A stretch of DNA of 64,000 nt from Effrenium voratum (taxonomy: Eukaryota; Sar; Dinophyceae; Suessiales; Symbiodiniaceae). The DNA is taken from positions 519,501-583,500 of the forward strand of contig CAUJNA010003247.1 of assembly GCA_963377175.1 (NCBI GenBank), given 5' to 3'. The notes below the pieces were generated by a model. That model worked only from the letters and a program-made list of their open reading frames with translations. It ran no database searches and was not told the origin of the DNA. Position 1 is the first letter of the stretch, and each line of letters starts with the position of its first letter. Positions 10,192 through 21,059 of the stretch are shown here, in pieces. The translations under genes were made by a program, and so were the position numbers.

Positions 10192-11060
10192 GTCTCACAT
10201 GGTGGTCCTGCCTGTGCGCCGAGAATGTGACCACTACGGATGAGTACAAGGATTTTTGCAACCAACTCATCAGAAGCAAGGTTACATAACTTTGCATTGT
10301 GGACTACATCAAGGCAAATGACAAAGATGCGAAAGGGCTGCCCTACACTCATTTCTTCAAGATGGCGGCGCATGCTGCCCTCACGGTCTCTGCCAGAGAA
10401 GAGGTGAAGCACAAAGTGTGTACGAACCCCTTGGAAATTCATGGCAAGAGGATGTACCACTGGCGCCTGGGCAGTGAAACTGGTGCTAGCGCTGTCATCT
10501 TGTGCAGTCATCACATCTATTTGATGAACAGAGGTGTTGGGCGTGTGTCCTGCTTTGCGCAGGTTCCTGCCCGGCATGTTAGGATTGCGTGTGTCCCGGC
10601 GTGCTCGCAGGGCCGGCGCCGCCTGCCAGAAGAGATCGATCTCTTCCGGGGCATAGTCTTTGGCATTGCTTTGCCTCCACTCAAGCTTGTTAGGGAGTCT
10701 CGGACCTCCAAGGAGAATGCAGGGGATCCTCTTGTGTCCTTTGAATCTGCCATCAAGCTTGATGTGAACCGGGGGCCCTGTAAGCGGCTTCAAATTCTGT
10801 AAGCAGAATTGCATGCAGCGAGGGTTCTCCCGGAGATGAACATTGACCCGATGGGAGGTGTGAAATTCAAAGAGACATACAACACAGTGGGAGGCATATG
10901 TGTATGCACGTGTCTCGGAGGAAACTTGGTGGGCATGCCACTGATGGGCTCTCGGCCCCTGTCGGGTGGAGTTCTCATTGCCGCACAAGTCACATCTGTG
11001 ACCAAGTGGACATGTCGGCATGTCTAGTTGCCTGCGCTCAACCTGCAAGCCTATCTGCAC
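10170..11060 (-). pseudogene. LINE zinc-finger and methyltransferase-like segment
   Basis: 296 codons. Near the N-terminus lie two Cys2-His2-type fingers, CDLC...HQWHAH and CVVC...HRVNVH...C, which in related elements are placed for nucleic-acid binding. Near the C-terminus, HFVLHLFSGRDREGSM resembles methyltransferase motif I and AGPPCETWS resembles motif IV of C5 DNA methyltransferases, where the Cys would be catalytic; here E replaces the usual Q. Known families: some dinoflagellate retrotransposons carry cytosine methyltransferase domains. Whether this one ever methylated DNA cannot be told. Confidence 0.65.
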
Positions 11061-11701
11061 GTATTGCTACTTTTAGCAACATACGTGAACAACTGGACCC
11101 AAGTATAGGTGGCTGACAAGCCATGAAATGCATCAGGCATGACTTCTCTAACAGCTTCCATGTCATGCTGGACAAGGGTCAACCAGGCACGCGACTCATT
11201 GACTTGGTATTCATTCAACAGAAGCTGACTCAAGAAGGCAGGGGCACCAATTTGGAGGTGAACAAGATACCGCAATCTCATTTTACGCATCTGCCACTCA
11301 AGAGATGGACATCTGGCTTTGACAAGGACATACAGGTTTGAATGCTTTTGTCCATACTGTGTGACACATAAACCTGTGGCAGCCCTGAGAGCTTTCATGT
11401 AAAAGCCACTGATGGCTTTTGCAGAGCTACCATCAAGCACTCCCCACGCCTGTGCGCCATACAGGAGTTTACTGAAAACCGTGGCTTCAACAAAGGTTAC
11501 TTTTGCAGCGACCGAGATTCCCTTGTTTTTGAAGACTCCAATGTGCAGGGCCTGGGCAGCAAGTGCTACACGTCTCCGTGTTTCCTCACGTAATGTGGCA
11601 TCACAAGTTGACACTGCTCCGCTCATTTTTGGCAACTTGCAGCACTGATGAATTTTCAACAAGGAGTCTTCTTCGGGCTGTCTTCGCTTTGGGACCTGCA
11701 A
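11051..11701 (-). pseudogene. LINE RT thumb/C-terminal region
   Basis: 216 codons continuing the reverse transcriptase after a frameshift near 11.65 kb. Motifs include KVTFVEATVFSKLLYGAQAW, typical of the post-palm region of non-LTR reverse transcriptases (a YGAQxW block). The stop at 11051 precedes the zinc-finger frame by a frame change. Confidence 0.75.
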
Positions 11702-12404
11702 ACTGAACCAGGGCTTCAGTCTTACCTTTATCCATGCTGATGGAAAGACCTACACTTTGAAAGGCAGCCTCAGTGATGTTGACAGCTTTGGCTAGTTTGT
11801 CAAGCACTTCATCTTCAGAGGAGGCTTCAATGCAAGCAACCACATCATCTACCCAGGTGAGGGTGGGAAATGCTTGAGGGGCAACTTGAGACGGGAGGTG
11901 AATGTCAATACATAGATCCCACATCTCAAAATCGGCTTGTATGTCATTCACAACTGCAGCCACAGCCACATTGAAAAGCGCATCAGCCAGGGGTGTTCCT
12001 GGACGAGACCCCTGGCGGCTACTTGCAATTTGGCCAGTGAGCATATCTCGCATCCATGTGGCATTTTGGCCATCCTTGAGCTGCTGCAGTAGTACTTTTG
12101 ATATGCAATTCAGGACTTCTGGACGCTCACTGGTATGCAAGCTGGCATACTGTTCATGCATGGATGGATCGAGGGTCTCAAGCAGTGAGGCAAACTGATC
12201 ACTTGTGCGATGAGATCCTACAGCGGCTTCTCGTATGACTTTGTAAAAGGCAGATTTGACATCAAGGAATACCACTGCACAACATTTATGCTTTATGCTA
12301 CCAATCTGCAGAAAGGTGCGCACTGCATGAGATGCAAAGCATGGCTGGCTGCCCTGCTTTCCGCCAAGCTGGGCCACTGGCATTCGGTGGCCAATTTGCT
12401 GCAT
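11601..12404 (-). pseudogene. LINE reverse transcriptase, fingers/palm
   Basis: 267 codons. RT motifs in order: QLGGKQGSQPCFASHAVR (entry block), VVFLDVKSAFYKVIREA (first catalytic Asp), SRQGSRPGTPLADALFN (motif B type), and LTWVDDVVACIEA (catalytic DD). This is a non-LTR type RT. The start ATG overlaps the upstream stop as TAATG, so either a 1-nt frameshift or reinitiation could connect the two. Confidence 0.85.
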
Positions 12405-13009
12405 TAGCTGATTTCTCTGGATAGCTTGGTGGCATTTTGATGCAGTACATTGATCCTATTCAAGATTTCTGTGGTGGGCGTATTAGCAACATGGTCGGCC
12501 GGCCTGCTTCCTGCACTCGGTGTGAAATGGACTGGTGCGGGAATGTGTCCCCATGTTGCTTCGACCATGCCAGAGTGTAGATCTCGCACACGGGTGTCAT
12601 TCTCTGGCCACAGGCATCCTCCAGTCTTTATGTGGACCTGCATGTGGGGATCTGGATATTCCCCAGCAAGGGCTTGCTGGATCACATGGTCGCGGGCACA
12701 CTGTGCTGGAAGGGCAATGGGCCAATGGGTGACCCGATGCGGGGCTCCAGGTGAGTGCTTGTGGTGATGTTGCAACAGTGCCGGAACAAGCATGCGGTGT
12801 CTCATCCACTGGAAGTGTTGAGGAGACCAGGCCAGGTAGGTGACATGTTCCAGAATGGACTGAAACAGTACATCTTCACAGGCATTAGGCACAAGGACAC
12901 GTTGAGGGCGAGTGGATTGAGCATCGGCTCTCCATAGGTGGATGGTCCGCATGCTGTCACTGGAGCTTGGGTTAGGCACACGGCTGCGGCTTTTGAGACA
13001 CGACTGCAA
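12404..13009 (-). pseudogene. LINE N-terminal region
   Basis: 201 codons upstream of the RT. Contains VTYLAWSPQHFQWMRHRMLV and HVIQQALAGEYPDPHMQVHI. No apurinic-type endonuclease signature or other named domain was seen. It ends at TAA overlapping the RT ATG. Placement and lack of other function support assignment to the LINE. Confidence 0.6.
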
Positions 13010-13211
13010 TTTGGCATTGCTTGTTACCTCTGGTCTCCCTTTATTCAGGGTGCTTTGGGATGAAAAAACAGGGTTTCATGAGTGGTGTTAAATCTCACAG
13101 TGACAGCGGCATTTTCTTTGTGCTTCTCACGGGTGCTGTCAACTGGACAATTTCCAGGTCTATGGGTATTCCTGAGTGATGCTTCCTGGATGGCATCACT
13201 CATAAAGCACA

Positions 13212-13478
13212 CTATCCCTGCTTCTCATCCTCATCTTCTTCCTCATCTCCTTTCTTCTGCAGCGAGGCGTAGCGATTGTGGCTGGCAGATCTGCTGCGCT
13301 CACGCTTGTTGGGCTCGGAATTCTGCTTGAACTGGAGTGGGGACTGCTTGATCTTTTCGTCTGCTTTTGGTTTCTTCTTTGGGGGTTCCTTGGGACCCCG
13401 ATCTTTGGCCTTTTTGCTTTTGTTCTGCTTGTCCTCAAGCTGTGCTGGCTTGTCTGGTGCTTCTGCTGGTGTGACAGG
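13212..13478 (-). pseudogene. LINE ORF1-like charged segment
   Basis: 88 open codons, bounded by TGA upstream and TAG downstream. Lys-rich N-terminal part (KKAKDRGPKEPPKKKPKADE) and acidic C-terminus (KKGDEEEDEDEKQG). Such charged, low-complexity segments occur ahead of RT in LINEs, but no RNA-binding domain is visible. Could instead be a separate low-complexity exon. Confidence 0.4.
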
Positions 13479-13513
13479 TCATGACTTGGGGTGACTAATG
13501 CGGATCAGCCAAC

Positions 13514-13645
13514 GTCCTGCGAGGTGCTGAAGGCGAAGAAGAGCTCCGGATACGCCCAGGTGCCCAGGGACCAGCTCAGCGGCTCCTCCGCTGCCGCCTG
13601 GCCGGAGCGAGCGGGCGAGCGGCGGAGCCGCGGAGCCGTCGGGTG
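13514..13645 (-). CDS. exon-like segment upstream of LINE
   Basis: Begins after CTTGTAG; the frame has about 91% GC3 and contains GQAAAEEPLSWSLGTWAYPE followed by LFFAFSTSQD, rich in aromatic residues like a membrane or enzyme core. Ends near GAC|GTTGGC. The plus strand is also open and GC3-rich (LKAKKSSGYAQVPRDQL) ending at GACAG|GTGGGG. Minus agrees with neighbours. No family recognised. Confidence 0.4.
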
Positions 13646-14061
13646 CTACAAGCAGCCGGGGAAGTGGGACAGGTGGGGTGCAAAAAAAAACGTCCGACGA
13701 CGCATCTTTTTTTGTTTTTCTCGGGGGATTTCCTCAAACATGGAAATGGTTCGACACCGTGTTTTTCCGGCCAAGGGTGGGCGATTTAGAGTCCATCCCT
13801 AGTTACAAGGAGCCACTGCAAAGGAAATGGGCGCCCTTGCATGACCCAAGGGAAGCATCGAGGCTCGCCTACTTACCCAAAATCAAATGGCAGGGAGGTT
13901 TCCCACTTCAGGGTGGAAAGCCGGTGGGACCGCTAGGTGTGCGAAGAGTTGGTGTGCCGAGCTTCGCCGGGCGGTTTCAAACAACACCTTTGGCAGGCAA
14001 CCTTTCCGTGGAAGGTACCGGATGTGACGTTTGAATTGAGCAGAAGGCAACCCATGGGTCA

Positions 14062-14198
14062 AATGGCCATGGGGCAAAAGCCCGATCGCACCCCCAGTGA
14101 ACATCCGATTCAATCCTTACTAAAATAGGTTCTGAAACGGGTGGTGAATTCACCTACCAACCAAAATGGGATCCCAAAACGGTTTTGACCCACAGCCA
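14062..14198 (+). repeat. family D element
   Basis: Inverted ends TGGCCATGGGGCAAAA and TTTTGACCCACAGCCA surround the family core CCCCCAGTGAACATCC and ACTAAAATAGGTT. A partial second D end lies at 14285-14335. No target duplication could be defined. Confidence 0.6.
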
Positions 14199-14448
14199 CT
14201 ATAGGTATAGAAACTCTAAAGCGCACATATCCGTTTCCGCCCCAAGGCTCACCTGGCATTGAACCCGTAGAACCCATAGGTTTTGACCCACACCCACATG
14301 ATCCCGTGGTTTTGACCCACAGCCAAGTGGGTTAACTAAATGGAAAACTACCACTAAACACTAAAACCCTAAAAAGCTAAGGAACGGGACGGCTGGGAGC
14401 CACCCAGCATTCAACTGGGACTTCGGCCGCGCGCGTTTTTTTTTTTTT

Positions 14449-14550
14449 ATCCGCGGCCTCCCCGACCGCTGTGGCCAACTCCTCCGGCAGCGGTCCCGAC
14501 ATCGAGGCGCGGAGCCGGCGATGCAGCGCCTCAAGCAGCAGCCCACGGGG
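14449..14550 (-). CDS. exon-like segment
   Basis: Minus frame of very high GC3: PRGLLLEALHRRLRASMSG then PLPEELATAVGEAAD, predicted helical. A possible acceptor is TTGAG|GCG; the 3' edge may use a GA-type donor (GCG|GATAAA), a class used in dinoflagellates. No domain recognised. Confidence 0.45.
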
Positions 14551-14642
14551 TTGCGGTTTGAGCAGTAAGCACCCCAGGCGGTAAGTAACATACCTACCCG
14601 TGAGAGTGGGGGGGGGGGAGGAGGGTTAGTTACTTACCTCAA

Positions 14643-14678
14643 AAAACTTACTTACATACTTGCTTACTTACTTACGGA
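14643..14678. repeat. (TTAC)n microsatellite
   Basis: Imperfect CTTACTTACTTAC units. Confidence 0.85.
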
Positions 14679-15093
14679 CCTGGGTTCCTGATATTTGCTG
14701 ATGGTTTTGAGAGAACCCCGGCGGTGCAACTTGGCGCGAGAGATGCAGGGAACGACCAACACCGGGGTGTTGGGAATGAAACGTTTTGGGGATCCCGTTG
14801 AAGGAAACCAGGGTTGTGGTTGATCACTCGGAATTTATCCATCCACTTTTGGGATCTCCCCCTGAAAAAAGGGGTGGTTTAGTCTTTGGGGTTCGGCCCT
14901 TGCCGTTGCATCACAGTGGACACCCCTAAAAAACCGGAGGGGGGGGGGGGGTTGGTCTTTGGGCTTCGGCTCTTTGCATCACAGCAAAAACCAATAAACC
15001 AATTTTCCACAGCCCTGAAACCACCAGTCACCCAAACCCCCTCCCAACCCCGAGTCAAGCCACCCACTTGGATCTTCACTTCGTCCTCCTTTT

Positions 15094-15215
15094 CTAGGGG
15101 ACACTTCCCGATTCTTTCCAGGGATCCTTCTTTCCAGAAAACCAGAACCCCGCAAAAAAAAGACAAAACAAAGCGATCGGTTTTTGAAAAGAACGATGGT
15201 TGAAAAGAATGGAAC
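15094..15215 (+). repeat. family E element, right end lost
   Basis: Starts CTAGGGGACACTTCCCGATT and contains GAACGATGGTTGAAAAGAAT; it runs into the family C copy at 15222. Confidence 0.65.
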
Positions 15216-15221
15216 TCAAGC

Positions 15222-15359
15222 CTTCCATTTGGTTAAGGCCCGAGCAAACAAAAATACATTTAAAAAAAAAAATGTATATAAAAAAATCCAGTAGTGATAA
15301 ACTCCTTTCAAAACCAACAAGGGGGAAAAACAAAAAACTAGTCATCTCAGCAAATGGAA
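15222..15359 (+). mobile_element. family C TIR element
   Basis: Ends CTTCCATTTGGTTAAG and CAGCAAATGGAA around the family core CCAGTAGTGATA and AAAACCAACAAGGGGG. Same orientation as every other C copy. Flanking 4-mers do not match. Confidence 0.6.
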
Positions 15360-15377
15360 TCCACCCTTTCTTCGCTT

Positions 15378-15486
15378 TTGGGCCGCGCGGCGTCGGCGGA
15401 GGCCAGCCAGTCGTCGAAGCTGCTGGGCTCCTTCTTGCAGGCCTCCAGCGCCTCCACCAGCCTGGAGATCCGACTGGCGACGTCAG
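15378..15486 (-). CDS. exon-like segment
   Basis: One of the clearest islands: minus frame SDVASRISRLVEALEACKKE then PSSFDDWLASADAARPKSE with nearly all third positions G or C. It lies directly beside a family C element. Amphipathic and helical; no named domain. Confidence 0.55.
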
Positions 15487-15536
15487 AAAATTTTGGGGCG
15501 GCTCGGCTGGTTTTAGTGGACCCCCAAATAAATAAA

Positions 15537-15567
15537 TACATATATACATGTACATATATATATATTA

Positions 15568-15606
<39 letters not shown>

Positions 15607-15675
15607 ATGCATGTGTTTGCTAATATACGTATATGTGTGTATATATATATATATATTTGTGTGTGTGTGTGTTGC
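15537..15675. repeat. (TA)n/(TG)n microsatellite
   Basis: Long TA runs around 15575-15600 and 15643-15656 with a (TG)n run at about 15656-15673. Confidence 0.95.
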
Positions 15676-15679
15676 TTTC

Positions 15680-16990
15680 CTTTGATTGAACCAAACCCAA
15701 CTCCCCCCACCCAAGAAAAAATACCCGCTCACCAACATGGAGGTCTTTCTACAGGGGTGTGCACTTACACGTTAGGCGGTGGGAGGGTATGTGTTGCAGT
15801 CCTTTCTTTGAACCCTACCCAGAAAGATGTTGTTGGGTCCCTGGTTGATTAATATAAACCCCAGGAAGATTAACGAGTGGTCTAAGTAGCAAATGGATAA
15901 TGCTAATCCCGGATTGGTGTGTTGGTTTGGGATGCCTTCTGGTAATGGACACCCGGACTAATAAACCCCTGGATGATTTTGATTGGGCTGTCCCAATTCC
16001 ACTTTTGGAGGGAACACATCCGAGTAATGGGACGTTGCTCTTTTTGTTTTAATTCGGGGTCACTATTACCTCTAAGGGGTGATGTTCCATTCTCTGCACC
16101 CGATCTCCCGTGCCTCATGTTTTGCAGAAAAAATCCCTGAAGAGAATGGGAAAGATAAGGCTATAGCACCTGGAGTGTCCATGACCCTTCAGCAAATTGA
16201 GCCATGACCGCTTTCTTTTGAGCACTGACCGCATGAATGAAAGGACCATGGTCATTGTTCAACCCTCGAAAAGCTATATTTAGTATGATTACGGGAGAAA
16301 ACATGCGTAACTAGTCACTACTTCGCCCCTACTTCTTTGGACATTCTTCAACTTCCGACCTAGGATTTGGATCTGTATTACCAGCACGGTAGCTCAGGGG
16401 GCAAACATGTAAAATGGTACTGGGTTTCCCGTTCCAAAGTTGCAATTTATTGTGGTGTCCATTGAAACCGCAACTTTCGGAGGCTCCAAAAAAAAGGACA
16501 TGGAGGAAACCCCGTGGTACAAAATGTCGACCCAGGTGCCACTCGACTCCGAAGCTGTTCCTCACAAAGACCGCTTGCTGCCCCCACCGGCTTTAAAAGT
16601 TGAAAGGCCGGCCTAGAGTACCACGGCGGCAAATTCCCAGTTCGCGCGCCACATGTGTATGGCCATGCCTTTGCTTGAGGGCACCGTTGTTCGGGTGGCT
16701 GCCGAATAGAACTTTCGAGAGTTACCCTCCACTTGGAGACAGAACCACCTGATGAGTGTATGAAAAGTCGCAAAATTTCCCAAGCCACTAGGCAAGCCTT
16801 CGGACCTTCGGAGGTAGATGTTCTGTCTTTGAACATCCCCCTGGCAGGGTACGTTCAAAAGAATGGCTTGGCTTCATCTTCCCCCCTCTTTCCAACCAAA
16901 GTGGAACATCGAAAGCCCCCAAACGCAACATTGTCTTCCAAAAACCCCCCGCGATTTTTCAGCTTCCATTGGAGGGAGGCTCCTACGCGT
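15680..16990. other. no recognised gene
   Basis: Open frames have low GC3 and no exon-like features. 16175-16260 carries a partial relative of the TGGAGTCTCCATGAC element found at 44005. A GGTAGCTCAGGGGG word at 16388 looks tRNA-like but does not extend into a cloverleaf. Confidence 0.4.
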
Positions 16991-16999
16991 CCCGCTGGC

Positions 17000-17095
17000 T
17001 CGCTCCCCAGGCCTGCTGCGGAGGCGGTCCATGGCTGCGCCAGGCTCCTGTTGTCCAAACGCGCCGGGGGAAAAACTCCGCGACCCGAAGCGCTC
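17000..17095 (-). CDS. weak exon-like segment
   Basis: GC-rich island. The minus frame reads FGQQEPGAAMDRLRSRPGER; the plus frame PAAEAVHGCARLLLSKRAG is equally open. Neither strand has decisive splice words. Kept as a low-confidence island. Confidence 0.22.
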
Positions 17096-17099
17096 AAAG

Positions 17100-20035
17100 C
17101 ACACGCCAAGAATCCATGGGGGGTCGACTTGGACGGAGCAGAATCCTGTGGAGCAGACTTGCGTAAACCATACTGAGCAACCACCCGGGTTCTGGCCCTG
17201 TTGTCAAAAAAGCACATCTGCAAAGTGTGCCGGAATTCGAAAAGCTGAATTCAGAATTGGATCCCCAAGGACCCTTATCATGGTCAGCTCGTCATGGCCA
17301 GGGGAGCGCGCTATAAAATAGGCTGAGAAACAAAAAGCAGGGACCCTCGGGACCTGGTGCCGGCGAAGAAGCCGCCTTTTCAAGAGGAGACCACAAATAG
17401 ACTTCATCAGCTCCTTGGCAGCTAGTCAACCTCTTTGGCGCCCTCAAGAAACAAATTTGCCCAGAGGTGGAAACATAGTGATCACCGTTTGGACCTGGAC
17501 CAAAGATGGACATCAGGGAAACCAAAAAGGTCAGATCAGGTCCAATGTTAACTTTGCTTTTCGGGCTTTATCATTTCCTTACCAAATTCAGAAGCCACCC
17601 CTAAGTAGTACGGACCTCCAACTACCTCTGAAGTTGACTGGTTGACATTACCTGTCCGGCCGGTGCGAGCGCTCCTTCACCAAGCCCAGGTCTTTTGGCA
17701 CCTGGCCGCTACCCCATCGGAGCCCCGCGGCAAAGCAAGGAATTGGTGCCCCCGCTTGCTTTGAAAGAGGCGCCCCCTGCGGAAGGGAGCAGAAACCGCC
17801 CAGGCATCCTAGCCCGGAAACTTTCCGGAAAACCCCAAACCACCTTTTATCGCCCTGGGCACAGACCCATAGTGTTCAGCTGGGGCAAAATCCAACCTGC
17901 AGGCGAGCAAGGGGCTGAGTGTTTGCAGAACCCTCACTCGAAACGAGCATTGGCATAGGTGTTGGAGCTGGGGACTGATATTCTAAAAAACCAGGAGTGA
18001 CGGGAAGTACAAGGCCCTTCCATGATTGTGCCTATCTATCTCTTTATCTGTATGCACTCCATGCCTCTCAAGTCCGCACCCGTTTCTTCCCCGGTTTGCG
18101 CTCAAGGCCTTGCGGTGTATCCCCGGGCCACGTACCCCAAGCTGCTCCATATCAAAACAAATTCCTTGCTGTTCCTATGGCCCTGGAATCACCTTTCCAA
18201 CTGCGCCCCGAACGCATGCACCTGCACAAGAGACTCGCTTAGGACCGGGCCCGCACAAGTCGAAGAACACAGGGGTCTGTTTTCAGGCCACCCCCAAAAT
18301 GGTCGGCGTGCCTTTGGTTTCCCTGTAAAACAAAGGGGTACCCCCCAAAAAAAAACAGACCCAGATGTTGTGTGCCACTAAATGGTCTTCCCAAATGGCA
18401 TGAAGTCCGGAAGCAGAACAATCGCCTCATCCCGCATGCAGGTGACTCGCGCTGGCGTCACGTAATCATATCCATCCCAAAATTCAGCTTCCCTCCAGTT
18501 TGTGCTTTGGTGTGGCGGTTTGGACGTTAGTGGGTCCCGCAGGATCACAACTTTGGACGGTGCCCACAGGAGTTTTCTTTTTGGACCACAGAAAGGTGCG
18601 TGATCCACCTTGGCTTAAAGGCGAAACAAGAACGAACACCCATCATGTGGTGGCTTAGCCCCCCCTCCCCCCACCCGATTTTCACACCCCACATGGATCC
18701 CAAGGACAAATGCATTTGAGAGGCCAAAAAACCCGTCCCTCCGCCTGGGGGCTAGAATCCATCGCCACTGCGCAGGGCCGATGCACGCGCAGCAGCCCCC
18801 TGGGGCTGGGAAGGCCGGTGCATGGCTGGATGAAAGTGACGTCCTCAAAATTACCCTCCAAATAGCGGTTCAAAGGGAAGGCACCCACAAAGAAACACAG
18901 AAAAAGAAAACGACAAGGAATTCGGAGAACCGATGAACATGTTCACTTCAAGCCCAACTTTAGCAAGGCCTTAGCATGCCTCTTCCGGTGGGCTACTCCC
19001 ACTACTTGTCACTTTCAAGGGGCCCCCTTGGTACCACGGAAAGAGGCCAGAAAGCCCTGTTTCCCACAACCATGACTTCTCCTAAGATTCCTAGCGTATG
19101 CCACGGCTCTCCCCTTAAGGAGCCACAAGAGAATCCCCGAAGCCCAAATGCTCTAACCATGCACACTGCACCACGCATGGAAACCCAATGCACAGTGGGC
19201 ACTTCAAGGGCTGTACATGCCTACCAGCAGGTAGCCGCAGGAGAAACAAAAGGACCATCCTGAACTTGACTATCGCCTCCAAAACCATGCGCATCCAAAG
19301 GACTGTCGCATTGTGGTACCTGCAGAAAGCACTCGCCCACTGTGCTAGCGCCGTGCGGTACACAATAATTAGCGCCGCCAACTGATGCGGCTTCTCTTGC
19401 GGCCCTTTGTTACAGTAGCCTCGCTATTTTCTAAGGTTGGCTTTGAAGGAGTGTGTCATTCTCATTTTCCATCCCCAAACGACCAATCCACCAACTAAGG
19501 GTTACCTGTGAGCAAGTTGACTGCAAACGACTGCAACTTCGCACACAGCAAAACGCAAACAGCCATTCCTGAAAGTGGACAGGGGGCGCTTTCGAAGGCG
19601 ATGCTAGCCTTCAAACAACTAGTGCGCTGTCACGATTCTTGGAGGGGACTTGAATTCCAACCAACAAACAACCACTTGAACATGGAACCACGAAAGCGCG
19701 TCCCAAAAGTCGAGCTTTCTCTAGGATTGGGTGCGTGTTTTGGGCTTCATGTTCAAAAGGTGCATGAGAATACAGAATAGAAAATGGAACATGGCACTTA
19801 CCCCCCCGCAAAAAAAAAAAAAAACGCAATCCTTTGGGCCCAAAAACTCAGGTGTTTGTATTATGAATCGCCGGGTCTTCAGGTTCGAAGGTACCCCGTG
19901 GCCGCTTTTCCCATGGTGGGGCAAGCACCTTGCCCCCAGCAAGCTGAGGTTGCAGCCAACCAAAAAGCAACGGACAAATAACCCCAAAATGGCCCAGGGC
20001 CGTGCAGCTTGGTTTTGTTTCAAGCCCCCTGGAGA
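17100..20035. other. mostly featureless; scattered repeat fragments
   Basis: 17495-17545 is a fragment of family B (AAACCAAAAAGGTCAGATC). 17690-17825 is a GC-rich stretch with weak open frames on both strands. No exon could be supported between 18 and 20 kb. Confidence 0.4.
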
Positions 20036-20039
20036 AAGA

Positions 20040-20175
20040 AAAAATCCAGTAGTGATAGGTTCCCTTCAAAACCACCAGGGAAAAATCAAACATGTGGTGG
20101 GTCAAAAGCCTGTACCCCCAGTGAACATCCCAATCCCAACTGAAATAGACTAACATATTCTTAAGCAAATGGAAG
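20040..20175 (+). mobile_element. family C element with nested family D fragment
   Basis: C core CCAGTAGTGATAGG and the C right end ATTCTTAAGCAAATGGAAG enclose a D fragment (CCCCCAGTGAACATCCC) at about 20095-20150. The D fragment interrupts the usual C interior, showing D inserted into C. Confidence 0.6.
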
Positions 20176-20730
20176 CCTTGGTTGGCCGTTGCAGCTGAAA
20201 GTCCGCTTGTTCTCCTGCAAGAGCTTGAGGCGCTTTAGGCAGGTGCGCCACCTGAGAGTGGCAGTGACTCTGGTTGCCTCCCATGACTTTTGGACCCCCG
20301 ACCGAGGTGTTTTTGGACCCAACCACAAGTAAAACGGGAGGTCGAAAACCGTCTTGGGCTGAAAAACAGGACAAGCCGCTGAAAAACAGGAGATCCCTGC
20401 GGAAAAAAAAAAAAGAGATCCCTCTGAAACAATAAGAATCCCCCGCAACAATACTTCTCATCCCCTAGCATGTTCGCCGAAACGTGGCGCAGTGTTCAGC
20501 CCCGCAAAAAATGGGAAGGCAGGGCAAAAAATGGAGCGCGTACGAGCAAAGGAGTAATTTCAGGCGCCGCTCACATGTCAAGTCCGGAAAGTAGAATCCG
20601 GCTGGTCCATAGAAGTGTCTCCCAAAAGTGATGGATCCCCTCCAAGAGCCCGTCAAGGGATTGTTAAACCCTTTGCGCCCTCCCCACTTCGCGTTGAGGG
20701 GCTCTCACTTGGGGGCTCTCAGAGTCTCAC

Positions 20731-20801
20731 TTGGGCCAGGAAACGCCCAAAGACTTCCCAAACTCCGCACGAACACAACTCCACACCAACGAACTCCACA
20801 C
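20731..20801 (-). CDS. exon downstream of a family A intron
   Basis: Starts just after the family A element's terminal CCTAG. One frame reads VEFVGVELCSCGVWEVFGRF then LAQ and ends at CCCAA|GTGAGA. This frame joins in phase with the exon at 20913-21051 if that exon ends CTAC|GT. If instead the target-duplication GTGT supplies the donor, a different frame (WCGVRWCGVVF) joins. Either way the element can be removed. Confidence 0.45.
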
Positions 20802-20916
20802 CTAGGTCCTCCACTGGAGAGGTTAGAATAAGGGTACCCTTTTTTCTGTAGTCTATTTTAGTAGGGGAACCTCCCGCAAAAAGGTTGGTGAAAGGGCACC
20901 TAGCCGGGGGACGTAG
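20802..20916 (+). mobile_element. family A TIR element acting as putative intron
   Basis: Ends CTAGGTCCTCCACTGGAG and CCGGGGGACGTAG with a perfect 4-bp duplication ACAC (20798-20801 and 20917-20920). On the minus strand the duplication reads GTGT and the element ends CCTAG, so duplication plus element has the form GT...AG. Coding-like sequence lies on both sides. Confidence 0.85.
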
Positions 20917-21051
20917 ACACCAAGCAGTGGGGCACCTTGCTGGGGGCCCTGATTCGCGCCTATTGTCCAGCACCCTCTCCAGAGATTCGAAGAGCTGATG
21001 CCCGGCTTGGTCGAAGGGGAGCTTCAACCTCAGGTCCCAAGCAGTCGGCCC
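20913..21051 (-). CDS. exon ending at a family A element
   Basis: 139 nt from acceptor TACGGCAG|GGG to CTAC|GTCCCC at the element edge. The open frame reads TAWDLRLKLPFDQAGHQLFE then SLERVLDNRRESGPPARC, with about 78% GC3 in its first two thirds and no stop. The peptide looks like a soluble, partly helical protein; family not recognised. Among the best supported exons here because both edges have splice words and it continues in phase across the element. Confidence 0.6.
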
Positions 21052-21059
21052 CTGCCGTA

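Larger units (their letters stand above)
9474..13478 (-). mobile_element. dinoflagellate-type LINE retrotransposon, decayed
   Basis: About 4 kb, transcribed on minus. In order it holds an acidic/basic ORF1-like segment, an N-terminal region, a reverse transcriptase, an RT C-terminal region, two C2H2-type zinc fingers, and a bipartite FSGRDREG/GPPCETWS domain with a C-terminal extension. Frames shift at about 13.0, 12.40, 11.65, 11.06 and 10.18 kb, so the copy is inactive. The 3' end is a (GGAAT)3 tail at 9474-9492, as LINE tails often are. No endonuclease domain was recognised. It interrupts a family F element on its 3' side; the 5' boundary is uncertain. Confidence 0.85.

Noticed and set aside
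16375..16450. tRNA-like GGTAGCTCAGGGGG word
   Set aside because: No acceptor stem, anticodon arm or standard T-arm could be placed around it.
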